Source: Bacteroidia bacterium (GTDB taxonomy: Bacteria; Bacteroidota; Bacteroidia; SpSt-205). From it: a DNA stretch of 64,000 nt. Below are positions 17,279 through 25,077 of the stretch, in pieces (positions within the stretch are counted from its first letter, which is position 1; every line of letters begins with the position of its first letter). The position numbers and the translations under genes were made by a program. Location of the stretch: assembly GCA_026414975.1 (NCBI GenBank), contig JAOAHZ010000003.1, positions 23,046-87,045 on the forward strand. Reading direction: 5' to 3'. The notes under the pieces are model-generated. The model did no database searches, was not told the DNA's origin, and saw only the letters and a program-made list of their open reading frames with translations.

Positions 17279-17315
17279 GGGGGGCGGCAGCCACCGCAGG
17301 TGGCTGCCGCCCCCC
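17279..17315. terminator. Perfect 17-bp palindrome with GCA loop between convergent genes
   Basis: Left arm GGGGGGCGGCAGCCACC (17279-17295), loop GCA, right arm its exact reverse complement (17299-17315). It sits 36 nt before the stop of the minus-strand gene at 17351 and after the protease gene. The core GGGCGGCAGCC and a loop complementary to TGC make it a sibling of 10408-10448. Probable bidirectional terminator; no T-run. Confidence 0.7.
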
Positions 17316-17350
17316 TCATCCATCCCCCCGCAGCTTCTCCCAACCCAACT

Positions 17351-18598
17351 CTAAGTCTTCATCTTCTTCCGCTTAGCCGCAGGAAATAGGACATTGTTGA
17401 GAATAAGCCGATACCCCGGCGAAGTAGGGTATTTGCTGACATCCGTAGGAGGCTCTTCTACAAAGTGCTGGTAGTCCTCAGGATCATGCCCTCCATAAAA
17501 GGTCCAGAACCCTCGCCCCAAAACTCCGTGAATATATCGGGCTTCGGATAAAGCCGCGTATTCACCCATCACCACCACATGCGGCTTGAGCAGATGCATT
17601 TCGTATCCCGTGGTTTGACCATAAAACCCTTTTATGACGGAACGATGATTCTGGCAGAGCATAGTAGGAATAGGGTCCCATTTGGCAGAGAATTCTCGGA
17701 GGGTAAAATAATCCTGTTCCTCTCGGACTTGTCGCCGCCTCTCTCCTGTGTCTATGTCGGAAAACTCATAGTCATATGGACTGAGGCGCACGGTGAAGTT
17801 CTGGAAGGCGATACAGGGGTCATAGCGAAGCTTGGTATTAGCGAGGGCATCTGCCGGCGTGCCGTCGTAGATTTCACCGACTATGTCTATGCCTTCGGCA
17901 GCTAAGGCGATGTCGTAGGTATCGGTGGCAGAGCACATAGCGAATAGAAAGCCTCCATTCACTACCCATTCTCGGAGTTTTTTGACTATGGCCAGCTTGA
18001 GGTCAGGTACACGGCGGTAGCCCCAACGGGCAGCAATATAAGAAAGCTCTCGGGTCATCGCTTTATACCAGGGCTTATCGCGAAAGGTGTAGAACTTCCC
18101 GTATTGCCCCGTGAAGTCCTCATGATGTAAATGTATCCAGTCGTATTCAGCGAGCTTACCCGACAGGATTTCATCGTCGTAGATGACATCGTAGGGAATC
18201 TCGGCGTAAAGCAAGACGAGCTGAACAGCATCATCCCACGGTTCGGCTGACCGAGGGGCATAAACAGCCACCCGTGGCGCTTTCTCTAAGCGAACTACAT
18301 CCATATTTACTTCTGGGCGGCTGATGTAGCTTAGCATCTCTCCGTAAGCACCTATGGAGAGAGGTTCATAACGGATTTGTCGCCTTTCAAGCTCTGCCAA
18401 AGCCCATCCCGTCTCTAAGAAAGCAAAGCTACCCCCCCGATAGTTGAGAAGCCAATCTACATTGACCCCCCGGGTAAGCAAGCCGTAAACCAATCCATAA
18501 GCGCGCAGATGCTGAGATTGGGTCTCGTCCATCGGAATGAGAATGTACTGTGCGCGCAGATGGAAGAGCAGGCTAAACGCCAAGGGTAGATACCTCAT
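17351..18598 (-). CDS. Conserved exported Bacteroidota protein (often labelled asparagine synthetase B, label not supported)
   Basis: 415 residues with a signal peptide (MRYLPLAFSLLFHLRAQ) directly followed by YILIPMDETQSQHLRAYGLV and a conserved WLLNYRGGSFAF block. I recall this pattern from Bacteroidota proteins that databases call asparagine synthetase B. No N-terminal glutaminase cysteine and no ATP-pyrophosphatase SGGxDS motif is visible, so that function is unlikely. GGFLFAMCSATDTYDIAL around residue 220 looks like a class-I glutamine-amidotransferase-like or flavodoxin-like strand-loop-helix with a cysteine. It is probably periplasmic; the real function is unknown. A TATATTTG element lies 4 nt before the ATG. 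Confidence 0.75.
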   Translation of the reverse strand: MRYLPLAFSLLFHLRAQYILIPMDETQSQHLRAYGLVYGLLTRGVNVDWLLNYRGGSFAFLETGWALAELERRQIRYEPLSIGAYGEMLSYISRPEVNMDVVRLEKAPRVAVYAPRSAEPWDDAVQLVLLYAEIPYDVIYDDEILSGKLAEYDWIHLHHEDFTGQYGKFYTFRDKPWYKAMTRELSYIAARWGYRRVPDLKLAIVKKLREWVVNGGFLFAMCSATDTYDIALAAEGIDIVGEIYDGTPADALANTKLRYDPCIAFQNFTVRLSPYDYEFSDIDTGERRRQVREEQDYFTLREFSAKWDPIPTMLCQNHRSVIKGFYGQTTGYEMHLLKPHVVVMGEYAALSEARYIHGVLGRGFWTFYGGHDPEDYQHFVEEPPTDVSKYPTSPGYRLILNNVLFPAAKRKKMKT

Positions 18599-18602
18599 GA
18601 TA

Positions 18603-18610
18603 CAAATATA
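18603..18610 (-). promoter_or_regulatory. -7 promoter element TATATTTG
   Basis: Perfect TAnnTTTG on the minus strand, 4 nt before the ATG at 18598. It lies in the 23-nt gap behind the RNase G/E gene, so the gene at 17351-18598 has its own start. Confidence 0.6.
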
Positions 18611-18621
18611 CCTTTATTTAG

Positions 18622-20166
18622 CTATTCAAGCACAGCGATACGCTCCCCAAAGAAGCTAATCAGTTCCGCTCCACTGATGGATAAAAAAGGGTCTGCTTCT
18701 ACCCATACCCATCGGTTAGGTATTAAGTCCCAGAGCCAGTTACCCTTGTTAGGGTAAATCTGACGCCAATGGTCCATCCACAGGGGATGAACACGCAGGC
18801 GGAGGGGTACCCGACTATAGCGATTTGCCCAAGTTGAAAAGGCTTTCTGAATGCGAAGCAGCAGTTCGGGAGGATAGGTGTGTTTCCCTGTGCCTTGGCA
18901 GAACGGGCACGGAAAGGCTTCAGGAATCTCTACGGGCTGACGACGACGCTGCCGAGTGATTTGAACTAAACCGATTTCGCTCATAGGGAGGATAGAATGC
19001 TTGGCTCGGTCGCTACGCATAGACTCGCGCAGGCGCTCCTGTACTCGCTGCCGATGCTCTGGACTTTTCATGTCTATGAAGTCCACGATGATAATCCCCC
19101 CCAAATCCCTCAAACGAAGCTGGCGAGCTATTTCGTGGGCTGCAAGAAGGTTTGTTTGGAAGATCACCTCTTCTACAGAGGCTTCTTTTGCCGAAAGAGA
19201 CCCCGTATTTACATCTATGACATGCAGGGCTTCCGTATGCTCTATCACAAGATAGGCTCCGTTAGGGAGCGTAACGGTGCGACCAAGAAGGGTACGCTTG
19301 GCGTATTCTGGATCAAAAACATTCCGGAGCTGCTCATAGCGGCGGTGAAGGCGGATGGCGGGTGGATGGGTCAAAGGGTGCTCAGCGAAATAGCGCTCTA
19401 TTCGCTTATATAGGCTCTCTTCTGAGACATGAATGGTGTCAAGGGTGGGACTGAACAAATCACTCAACACATGATGTAAATCATCCTCAGTTCTGAAGCG
19501 ATGGGGGGGGCGGGCCCTCTTGAGTTCTCCCAGAAAGAGCTCCCACCTCTGAATGAGTCGCTCGTATTCAGAGGCAACCTCCTCTAAGCTGGCAGAGGCT
19601 CCACTAGTGCGCAGAATGAGACCGTAAGGCGGACGATAAAGCTGCCGAAGTCGGTCTCGCCACGTTTGCCGTAAGATAGGGTCCGTGACCCGATGAGAAA
19701 CGCCGACATCAGACGAAAAGGGAAGCATGACTATGTTATGCCCGGTAAGCCCGATTCCCGTTGTCAATCGCGGTCCTTTATTGTCGGACATTTCTTTGAC
19801 CACTTGCACTAAGAGCCAATCCCCGGGCCTGACATAATCAGCGATATTGCCTTCCTTAGGCAGAGAACTCACTGGAGGCAGCGAGATGACTGCATCGTCC
19901 CCCGCTACCCACCGAGGAATAAAGGCCTTCTGAACAAGCAGATCAGGGCCTGTATCGGTGTAGTGGAGAAATCCTTCGCGCGCCAGACCCAGCTCAACAA
20001 AAGCTGCGTTGAGGCCGCGCACAACCTGCGTAACCTCACCTAAAAATATATCCCCCAGAGCATACGGAGAAGTAGCCCGCAGCTCGTGGTATTCTACAAG
20101 GCTTCGTCCTTCTAAAAGGTATGCATGCAGAGTGTTATTTTCACGAGTGAGGACCAGTTCCCGCAA
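18622..20166 (-). CDS. rng: Ribonuclease G/E family endoribonuclease
   Basis: 514 residues, close to RNase G length, without the long C-terminal degradosome scaffold of Escherichia coli RNase E. An S1-like domain occupies the first ~130 residues (LGDIFLGEVTQVVRGLNAAFVELG, EGFLHYTD). The catalytic core contains the two metal-binding aspartates in HVIDVNTGS and IIVDFIDMKS. The zinc-link cysteines CPFCQGTG, which hold the dimer together, are at about residue 430. The enzyme cuts single-stranded AU-rich RNA with 5'-monophosphates and matures rRNA. It starts 12 nt after the COX24-like peptide gene and is probably cotranscribed with it. Confidence 0.93.
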   Translation of the reverse strand: MRELVLTRENNTLHAYLLEGRSLVEYHELRATSPYALGDIFLGEVTQVVRGLNAAFVELGLAREGFLHYTDTGPDLLVQKAFIPRWVAGDDAVISLPPVSSLPKEGNIADYVRPGDWLLVQVVKEMSDNKGPRLTTGIGLTGHNIVMLPFSSDVGVSHRVTDPILRQTWRDRLRQLYRPPYGLILRTSGASASLEEVASEYERLIQRWELFLGELKRARPPHRFRTEDDLHHVLSDLFSPTLDTIHVSEESLYKRIERYFAEHPLTHPPAIRLHRRYEQLRNVFDPEYAKRTLLGRTVTLPNGAYLVIEHTEALHVIDVNTGSLSAKEASVEEVIFQTNLLAAHEIARQLRLRDLGGIIIVDFIDMKSPEHRQRVQERLRESMRSDRAKHSILPMSEIGLVQITRQRRRQPVEIPEAFPCPFCQGTGKHTYPPELLLRIQKAFSTWANRYSRVPLRLRVHPLWMDHWRQIYPNKGNWLWDLIPNRWVWVEADPFLSISGAELISFFGERIAVLE

Positions 20167-20178
20167 GGGTTTTCAAGC

Positions 20179-20274
20179 TTATCGGAGCTTCTTCTTATGA
20201 CGATTCAAGCGACGACGCTTCTTCAGCTTATGGCGCTTGATTTTCTTCAGTTTCCTCTTTCTACCGCAAGGCAT
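20179..20274 (-). CDS. AURKAIP1/COX24-domain mini-protein (31 residues)
   Basis: A 31-residue, extremely basic peptide beginning MPCGRKRKLKKIKRHKLK and ending NRHKKKLR. This MPCGKKRKR...RLRKNRHKKK pattern is the small AURKAIP1/COX24-domain family found across Bacteroidota, thought to be associated with the small ribosomal subunit. It has 19 Lys/Arg among 31 residues. The start is supported by TATTTTTG 8 nt upstream. It is placed directly before rng and divergently from rpsT, so three RNA/ribosome genes share this locus. Confidence 0.85.
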   Translation of the reverse strand: MPCGRKRKLKKIKRHKLKKRRRLNRHKKKLR

Positions 20275-20282
20275 AGCGGGCA

Positions 20283-20290
20283 CAAAAATA
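20283..20290 (-). promoter_or_regulatory. -7 promoter element TATTTTTG of the COX24-like/rng unit
   Basis: Perfect TAnnTTTG on the minus strand, 8 nt before the ATG at 20274. It is 20 nt from the divergent rpsT element. Confidence 0.55.
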
Positions 20291-20310
20291 CAAACTCACC
20301 CGCAAAGTGC

Positions 20311-20318
20311 TACCTTTG
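20311..20318 (+). promoter_or_regulatory. -7 promoter element TACCTTTG of rpsT
   Basis: Perfect TAnnTTTG, 6 nt before the rpsT ATG at 20325. It excludes the in-frame upstream start at 20307. Confidence 0.65.
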
Positions 20319-20324
20319 CGCTTC

Positions 20325-20624
20325 ATGGCAGCACCAGCAAAAAAGAAGAAGACGGCTCGTTCCAAAACGGCTCTGAAGCGCCAGCGCAAAGCGCTAAGGC
20401 GCCAAGCCCGCAACCTCCTCTGGAAAGCCCAGTATCGGCAAGCGCTAAGAGCCTTGCGTAAGGAAACCGATCCCGTTCGTCTTCCCGAGCTCTTAAGAAA
20501 GGTACATTCCATACTGGATAAAATGGCTCAGCGCCATATTATACACCGAAATAAAGCGGGACGCCTAAAATCTCGCTTAGCTCAATATGTAGCTCGGAGG
20601 GTAGCGAACAACCCGACTAATTGA
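20325..20624 (+). CDS. rpsT: 30S ribosomal protein bS20
   Basis: 99 residues, slightly longer than the usual 85-90 because of a basic N-terminus (MAAPAKKKKTARSKTALKRQ). The bS20 pattern is clear: S-K-T-A-L-K-R-Q-R-K, an amphipathic central helix, and the C-terminal IIHRNKAGRLKSRLAQYV signature. It binds 16S rRNA at the bottom of the 30S body. The start is fixed by the promoter element 6 nt upstream. The peptide transporter gene follows after 3 nt and is probably cotranscribed. Confidence 0.93.
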   Translation: MAAPAKKKKTARSKTALKRQRKALRRQARNLLWKAQYRQALRALRKETDPVRLPELLRKVHSILDKMAQRHIIHRNKAGRLKSRLAQYVARRVANNPTN

Positions 20625-20627
20625 GGC

Positions 20628-22088
20628 GTGTCAGGCCAGTCCCGCGCTCGTTTCTGGGCTCATCCCAAAGGCCTGTACGTGCTCTTCTTTTCCGAAATGT
20701 GGGAGCGCTTCAGCTATTATGGGATGCGAGCCATCTTGGTCTTGTATCTAACCCTCTTTATTCGGTATCCTCGGGATGCTGCCTTGGAAATCTATGGTCT
20801 ATACACGGGCTTAGTTTATCTCACCCCCATTTTGGGAGGGTTTTTAGCGGATCGTTGGCTGGGCTACCGAGGCACAGTATTAGCTGGAGCCCTTCTCATG
20901 ATGTTTGGGCATTTTGCGATGGCTGTGCCAAATCTTCTCTTTCCAGCTCTTGCTCTATTGATTCTGGGGAATGGTCTGTTTAAGCCTAATATCTCCACCC
21001 TCGTAGGCTCCCTTTACCTTTTAGGCGATCCGCGACGAGATGCGGCTTTCACAATCTTTTACATGGGGATAAACTTAGGGGCTTTTTTCTCACCCTTAGT
21101 ATGTAGCACCCTCGCTGAAGCCTACTCACCTCACTGGGGTTTTGCTGCAGCGGGCGTAGGAATGCTGATTAGCCTGATTATCTTCTTAGGAGGATTAGCT
21201 ACTTTGCGTCCCGCCATAGGCGATTGGAAGCCCCTCAGCCTAAGCGAAATCGGACGGATCGGACTGACGACGGCAGTAGGTGTAGCTTTAGCTTTTGGGG
21301 GGACAGCTCTCGCTCGGTATATCGGACGTTCTCTTATATCGGCTGCCTTTCAGTGGCTGGTGCTCGGCGCCGTCGGAGGCGTTTTGATATACCTCACCTA
21401 TCGTCTAAGGAGCGCCACCGAATGGAAGCGAGCTGCTTCCATCTTTATCTTGGCTATCTTTACAGCTATATTTTGGATGGGCTTTGAACAAGCTGGGGGC
21501 ACAATGAACCTTTTTGCTTTTGAGAAAACCGACCGACTCATCCAGATCGGCAGCCTCCGCTGGGAGTTTCCCGCCCCTTACTTTCAATCTCTCAACCCCC
21601 TTCTAATATTCGCCTTAGCGCCAGTCTTTTCTATCTTATGGGTAGCTTTGGCCCAGCGAGGCATTGAGCCCTCTACTCCGCTGAAAATGGCTTTGGGCCT
21701 CTTCCTCCTTTCAGCGGGTTTTCAAATCATGAGCATTGCCGATGCCCGAGCCGCTATCGGTAAAGTCGGCCCCTTGTGGTTGGCTTCGGTCTATCTCCTC
21801 CATACCTTAGGGGAACTGTGCCTCTCCCCTGTCGGCCTCTCTATGGTAACCCGAGTCGCCCCTCCCTCCGTAGCCGCTCTCATGATGGGGGTCTGGTTTC
21901 TCTCCTCAGCATTTGGTAACTACATGGCAGGCGTCTCAGAAGCCCTCTTGGAGCGATATCATCTCCCGCTTTATCCGAGCCTTACAGCTATAGGGCTGAC
22001 GGCTGGCGTTGTGCTCGTCCTCATGGCTCGCCCCCTAAATAAATGGATGCAGACTCCCATCCCCGAACCAGTCCAATCATCTGACTGA
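20628..22088 (+). CDS. POT/PTR2-family proton-dependent oligopeptide transporter
   Basis: 486 residues with about 12-14 transmembrane helices. The PTR2 signature FFSEMWERFSYYGMRA, containing the proton-coupling E-x-x-E-R motif, is in the first helix. AFTIFYMGINLGAFFSPL matches the second conserved block. FWMGFEQAGGTMNLFA in the middle carries the conserved F-E-Q-x-G-G. Members import di- and tripeptides with protons across the inner membrane, which fits an organism secreting proteases. The start codon is GTG, 3 nt behind the rpsT stop. It is followed 2 nt later by the arginase-fold gene. Confidence 0.92.
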   Translation: MSGQSRARFWAHPKGLYVLFFSEMWERFSYYGMRAILVLYLTLFIRYPRDAALEIYGLYTGLVYLTPILGGFLADRWLGYRGTVLAGALLMMFGHFAMAVPNLLFPALALLILGNGLFKPNISTLVGSLYLLGDPRRDAAFTIFYMGINLGAFFSPLVCSTLAEAYSPHWGFAAAGVGMLISLIIFLGGLATLRPAIGDWKPLSLSEIGRIGLTTAVGVALAFGGTALARYIGRSLISAAFQWLVLGAVGGVLIYLTYRLRSATEWKRAASIFILAIFTAIFWMGFEQAGGTMNLFAFEKTDRLIQIGSLRWEFPAPYFQSLNPLLIFALAPVFSILWVALAQRGIEPSTPLKMALGLFLLSAGFQIMSIADARAAIGKVGPLWLASVYLLHTLGELCLSPVGLSMVTRVAPPSVAALMMGVWFLSSAFGNYMAGVSEALLERYHLPLYPSLTAIGLTAGVVLVLMARPLNKWMQTPIPEPVQSSD

Positions 22089-22090
22089 CA

Positions 22091-23245
22091 GTGAACTGGG
22101 AAGCTCACCTTGACCCTATAAGAGGTTATCCGATGCGCTCTCAACGGCTTTCTATAGCTGTGAGCTTCCCAGCAGGCACCTTGGCTGTAGAAGAGGCACT
22201 CGAACGAGAAGTCTTAGCGGTATGTGTTGGATATCCCTACTACCATCATCGCGGCGAACTAAAGCAACTGCGAGCCGCCTCCCAACGCATCCGACATAAG
22301 TTATACCAGCTAGCTCTACCTAGTCCCACCCTAAGGCTGGTGGATTTAGGGGACATCCGCCCAGAGAATCCTCCCGAATCTATAGAAGTGGTAACAGGAG
22401 AACTGCTTCGGAGGGGACACCGGATCGTCGTGATAGGGGGAGGCCAAGAAGCAGCTCATCCGCTTTTTCGGGCTTTAGCAACTCAGGAAACGCCTTTTAC
22501 CTACACGCTTATAGATCGCAAGTTAGACTTACTGGATGCTATCTCTACGGAAGAGGCCCCTCATCGGCGTTTCCATCGGGACATGCTATTGGATGGGACG
22601 GTAGGCGTACCTGCCTGGGGACAAATCGTAGGAATAGCCTGGCACTGGGTCAGTCCCGCCGAAGAGGAAATTCTGCATGCTCACTTGCGCGTACCGTACC
22701 TTCGGCTGCATGAAGTCTTATCGGACCCCGACCGCGCCGAGCCTTACTTGCGCACACCAGCTCTGGTGAGCATGGACTTGGGAAGCGTGCGCGGCGCCGA
22801 TGCCCCCGCCGTATTAGACCCCGAACCCGAGGGCTTCCCTATAGAAGTAGCGGCTAAGCTCATGCGCTTCGCCGGTATGGGCTATCGAACTGACATCCTT
22901 CATATCGCTAACTACTTCCCCCCTCGAGACACCGACGGGCGAACCGCTGTCGCAGCTGCCCTCCTCCTCTGGTACTATATTGAAGGCCGACTCAACCCCC
23001 AAGAAGACTTTCCCCTACCCGACCGCAGTAACTTAGAGCGAATCATCGTACCCGTTTCTCATCCTGAGATAGAACATTTGACTTTTTACCAGCATCCGCA
23101 CACAGGCCGATGGTGGCTGGAAGTTATCCCTATCGTAGCCGCTGGACCCAGTCGCTTATTTCCTTGCACGCGGTATGAATATGAAATAGCCTTGACAGGT
23201 GAAGTGCCTCGGTTATGGGATATTCTTCAATTGACCTCGGCTTAA
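22091..23245 (+). CDS. Arginase/formimidoylglutamase-fold protein with degenerate metal site
   Basis: 384 residues of the ureohydrolase fold; start codon GTG. The fold is recognisable from IVVIGGGQEAAHPLFRAL (usual GG-D/G-H-S), YTLIDRKLDLLDA (usual D-A-H-x-D), ALVSMDLGSVRGADAP (usual S-x-D-x-D-x-x-D-P) and a C-terminal FPPRDTDGRTAVAAALLLWY. Compared with active Mn2+ enzymes, the first histidine is Gln, the D-A-H histidine is Lys and the second Asp of D-x-D is Gly. At most three of six ligands remain, so hydrolysis of arginine or formimidoylglutamate is doubtful. Similar degenerate homologues are common in Bacteroidota and annotated formimidoylglutamase; the true role is unknown. Confidence 0.8.
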   Translation: MNWEAHLDPIRGYPMRSQRLSIAVSFPAGTLAVEEALEREVLAVCVGYPYYHHRGELKQLRAASQRIRHKLYQLALPSPTLRLVDLGDIRPENPPESIEVVTGELLRRGHRIVVIGGGQEAAHPLFRALATQETPFTYTLIDRKLDLLDAISTEEAPHRRFHRDMLLDGTVGVPAWGQIVGIAWHWVSPAEEEILHAHLRVPYLRLHEVLSDPDRAEPYLRTPALVSMDLGSVRGADAPAVLDPEPEGFPIEVAAKLMRFAGMGYRTDILHIANYFPPRDTDGRTAVAAALLLWYYIEGRLNPQEDFPLPDRSNLERIIVPVSHPEIEHLTFYQHPHTGRWWLEVIPIVAAGPSRLFPCTRYEYEIALTGEVPRLWDILQLTSA

Positions 23246-23426
23246 GACCCTTTCAAAGGTCTCCTTCTTGCGTATAACCCTTCTCAGAGCCTCTTGGAAA
23301 TCTTAGGTTTGACAAAATGCTATCAAGTAGGGCGGCCTCAGTAGAGAGCTAGCGGTAATTCAGCAGTTCCCTTATTGCCCCAATAATAGGAAACTAAAGG
23401 AGCCGCAGAAAACCCTAAAGAAAGCT

Positions 23427-23434
23427 TACCTTTG
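23427..23434 (+). promoter_or_regulatory. -7 promoter element TACCTTTG of the ECF sigma gene
   Basis: Perfect TAnnTTTG, 4 nt before the ATG at 23439, in the 193-nt gap behind the arginase-fold gene. The match is to the housekeeping element, so autoregulation by the ECF factor is not implied. Confidence 0.65.
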
Positions 23435-23438
23435 AGCT

Positions 23439-23978
23439 ATGGAGACAGCGTCCTTATGGGAGCGGCTTCAAAACGAGGAGCAACGGATGGCAGCCTTTGA
23501 AGAGCTGACCCGGCTTTACTACACTCGGGTAAAGGGATGGATTCGTCAGTGGGTACTAGACGAAGCTGAAGCGGAGGATTTGACTCAAGAGACCTTCCTG
23601 CAAGCATGGAAGCACTGCCATACTTTTCGGGGAGAAGCCCAGTTCTCTTCCTGGCTTTACACCATCGCTCGGAGACTATGTATTCGAGCAACGCAGCGGC
23701 GCCCATTTTGGTTACCTCTCTCTTGGATTTGGGAGTCCACAGAAGTTGGCGAACCTATAGAATACCCCTCAGGTTCTTCAGTAGAGGAGATAGAATCAAG
23801 TCTTAACCAAGCGGTTCAAGGGTTATCTCCGATTCAGCGGGCCGTGTGGGAGGCTGTCTGGAAGGAACGCCTCCCATACAAGGAGGTGGCGGTCCGATTA
23901 GGCATTCGGGAAAACACGGTCAAGTCTCATATCTATCAGATTCGGCAGCGTCTGCGCAAGGCATTAGGAATAGAATGA
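23439..23978 (+). CDS. ECF-type RNA polymerase sigma factor
   Basis: 179 residues with the two-domain ECF layout. Region 2 (about 20-90) includes YYTRVKGWIRQWVLDEAEAE, DLTQETFLQAWKH and FSSWLYTIARRLC. Region 4 (about 125-175) includes LSPIQRAVWEAVWKERLPYK and the helix-turn-helix EVAVRLGIRENTVKSHIYQ. It directs RNA polymerase to a stress- or envelope-type regulon that cannot be named here. No anti-sigma gene follows; instead two tRNA genes lie downstream on the other strand. The TGA stop is also the 3' end of the tRNA-Arg gene (convergent overlap of 3 nt). Confidence 0.92.
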   Translation: METASLWERLQNEEQRMAAFEELTRLYYTRVKGWIRQWVLDEAEAEDLTQETFLQAWKHCHTFRGEAQFSSWLYTIARRLCIRATQRRPFWLPLSWIWESTEVGEPIEYPSGSSVEEIESSLNQAVQGLSPIQRAVWEAVWKERLPYKEVAVRLGIRENTVKSHIYQIRQRLRKALGIE

Positions 23979-24049
23979 CCCCGGCAGGACTCGAACCTGC
24001 AACCGCGGGATTAGAAATCCCGTGCTCTATCCGATTGAGCTACGGGGCC
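23976..24049 (-). tRNA. tRNA-Arg (anticodon TCT)
   Basis: On the minus strand the 74-nt sequence folds as a cloverleaf: acceptor GGCCCCG/CGGGGTC with one G-T pair, discriminator A, anticodon stem around GGGATTTCTAATCCC giving TCT, and T-loop GGTTCGAGTCC. CCA is not encoded. It lies 3 nt behind tRNA-Pro and is probably cut from the same transcript. Its 3' end coincides with the sigma-factor stop codon on the opposite strand. Confidence 0.96.
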
Positions 24050-24052
24050 TTG

Positions 24053-24126
24053 TCGAGGCGAGCGGATTTGAACCGCTGACCCCCTGCTCCCAAAGCAGGT
24101 GCGCTACCGGGCTGCGCCACGCCTCG
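24053..24126 (-). tRNA. tRNA-Pro (anticodon TGG)
   Basis: Minus strand, 74 nt: acceptor CGAGGCG/CGCCTCG, discriminator A, anticodon stem-loop CTGCTTTGGGAGCAG giving TGG, T-loop GGTTCAAATCC. CCA is not encoded. A perfect TACCTTTG element ends 6 nt before the mature 5' end, so the primary transcript can have only a very short leader. Confidence 0.96.
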
Positions 24127-24132
24127 TCCCCA

Positions 24133-24140
24133 CAAAGGTA
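24133..24140 (-). promoter_or_regulatory. -7 promoter element TACCTTTG of the tRNA-Pro/tRNA-Arg unit
   Basis: Perfect TAnnTTTG on the minus strand, 6 nt before the tRNA-Pro 5' end. Because a tRNA 5' end is fixed by structure, this site calibrates how close transcription starts lie behind the element in this genome. Confidence 0.7.
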
Positions 24141-24177
24141 GCGCTTTTGAGCAATCGGACCTAACCTCAGCCCGTCC

Positions 24178-25077
24178 CTATCGCTTCGGATACTCCGCTT
24201 GCCAAGTGACGCCCAGAGACCACGCCGTAAGCAGTTGAAGAGCTTGCTTGGAATTATCTACCCGTGGATCGTAAATGGCTTGTTGAGCTAAGGTTATGGC
24301 CAGCCAGCTTTTGAGCTTGTATGCGGCTTGAAGCTGAGAGAGTATGACTGGGTTATGGAGAGAGGAGGAGTACCCATAGAAGACATCCAGGAAATGGCTC
24401 AGTAACAAGCCAGAGACGGGACTCAGATTGAGACGAGAAGTAAGTCGAGCCCCCAATTCCCATAAGGTCCGACGAGCTGGACTCACGATCTCCCCTACTG
24501 AATCGCGCCGAGCAGGCTTGAGCCCAAATGCCCCCGCATCAGCTAAATACCCAAGCCGAACGTGAGTCATGCGTCCAGAGATAGGCGACAGCGTTACGCG
24601 CCAGCCCTCTAAGATACGGTAAAGCACACCCAGCGAAAACTGTCCATAGAATGGAGCGAGAAAAGCGGATTTCGCTGGGCGAATGACCGAGTCACCAATG
24701 TACTCGTATGTAGGGGCCCACTGGGTGCGACCGTCCATCAGGACAGATAGAGCCCAACGGGCGCTAAGGGCATACTTATACTGAGAGACCACTAAGAGAA
24801 AGTCTTGGGTCTTTCGCCACGTCCGCTGGGGAACCACACGCAGCACGCCGTATTGTCCTGTGTATTCCAAGTTCCAAGTATGACGCAAGTAAGTTCTGGT
24901 TATAGATAGGCGGTGCTGAGTCCCTAAGCCAGTCTGGTTCTGTCCACCGGCCTGCCAATTGGATAAGGCTGTCTGGGCAGCCTGCAGCCCAAAAAGTCCC
25001 TCCACTTTCCAAGCTCGCACCGTATCTTCTTGAGCTAAGAGCACGCTCAGCCCTACAACAAATCGCCATTTTTTCAT
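24178..25077 (-). CDS. DUF3078 family protein, probable outer-membrane beta-barrel
   Basis: 299 residues from the ATG at 25077, whose first two bases overlap the ung stop (ATGA). A signal peptide ([16 protein letters not shown]) precedes the DUF3078 hallmark [19 protein letters not shown]. The rest is beta-rich with repeated aromatic strands ([37 protein letters not shown]) and a strand-like end ([12 protein letters not shown]). The function of DUF3078 proteins is not known; they are typical of Bacteroidota and thought to sit in the outer membrane. It is translationally coupled to ung. Confidence 0.82.
   Translation of the reverse strand: MKKWRFVVGLSVLLAQEDTVRAWKVEGLFGLQAAQTALSNWQAGGQNQTGLGTQHRLSITRTYLRHTWNLEYTGQYGVLRVVPQRTWRKTQDFLLVVSQYKYALSARWALSVLMDGRTQWAPTYEYIGDSVIRPAKSAFLAPFYGQFSLGVLYRILEGWRVTLSPISGRMTHVRLGYLADAGAFGLKPARRDSVGEIVSPARRTLWELGARLTSRLNLSPVSGLLLSHFLDVFYGYSSSLHNPVILSQLQAAYKLKSWLAITLAQQAIYDPRVDNSKQALQLLTAWSLGVTWQAEYPKR

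Noticed and set aside
17351..18598. Asparagine synthetase B function
   Set aside because: No N-terminal cysteine nucleophile, no SGGxDS loop, and the protein has a signal peptide.
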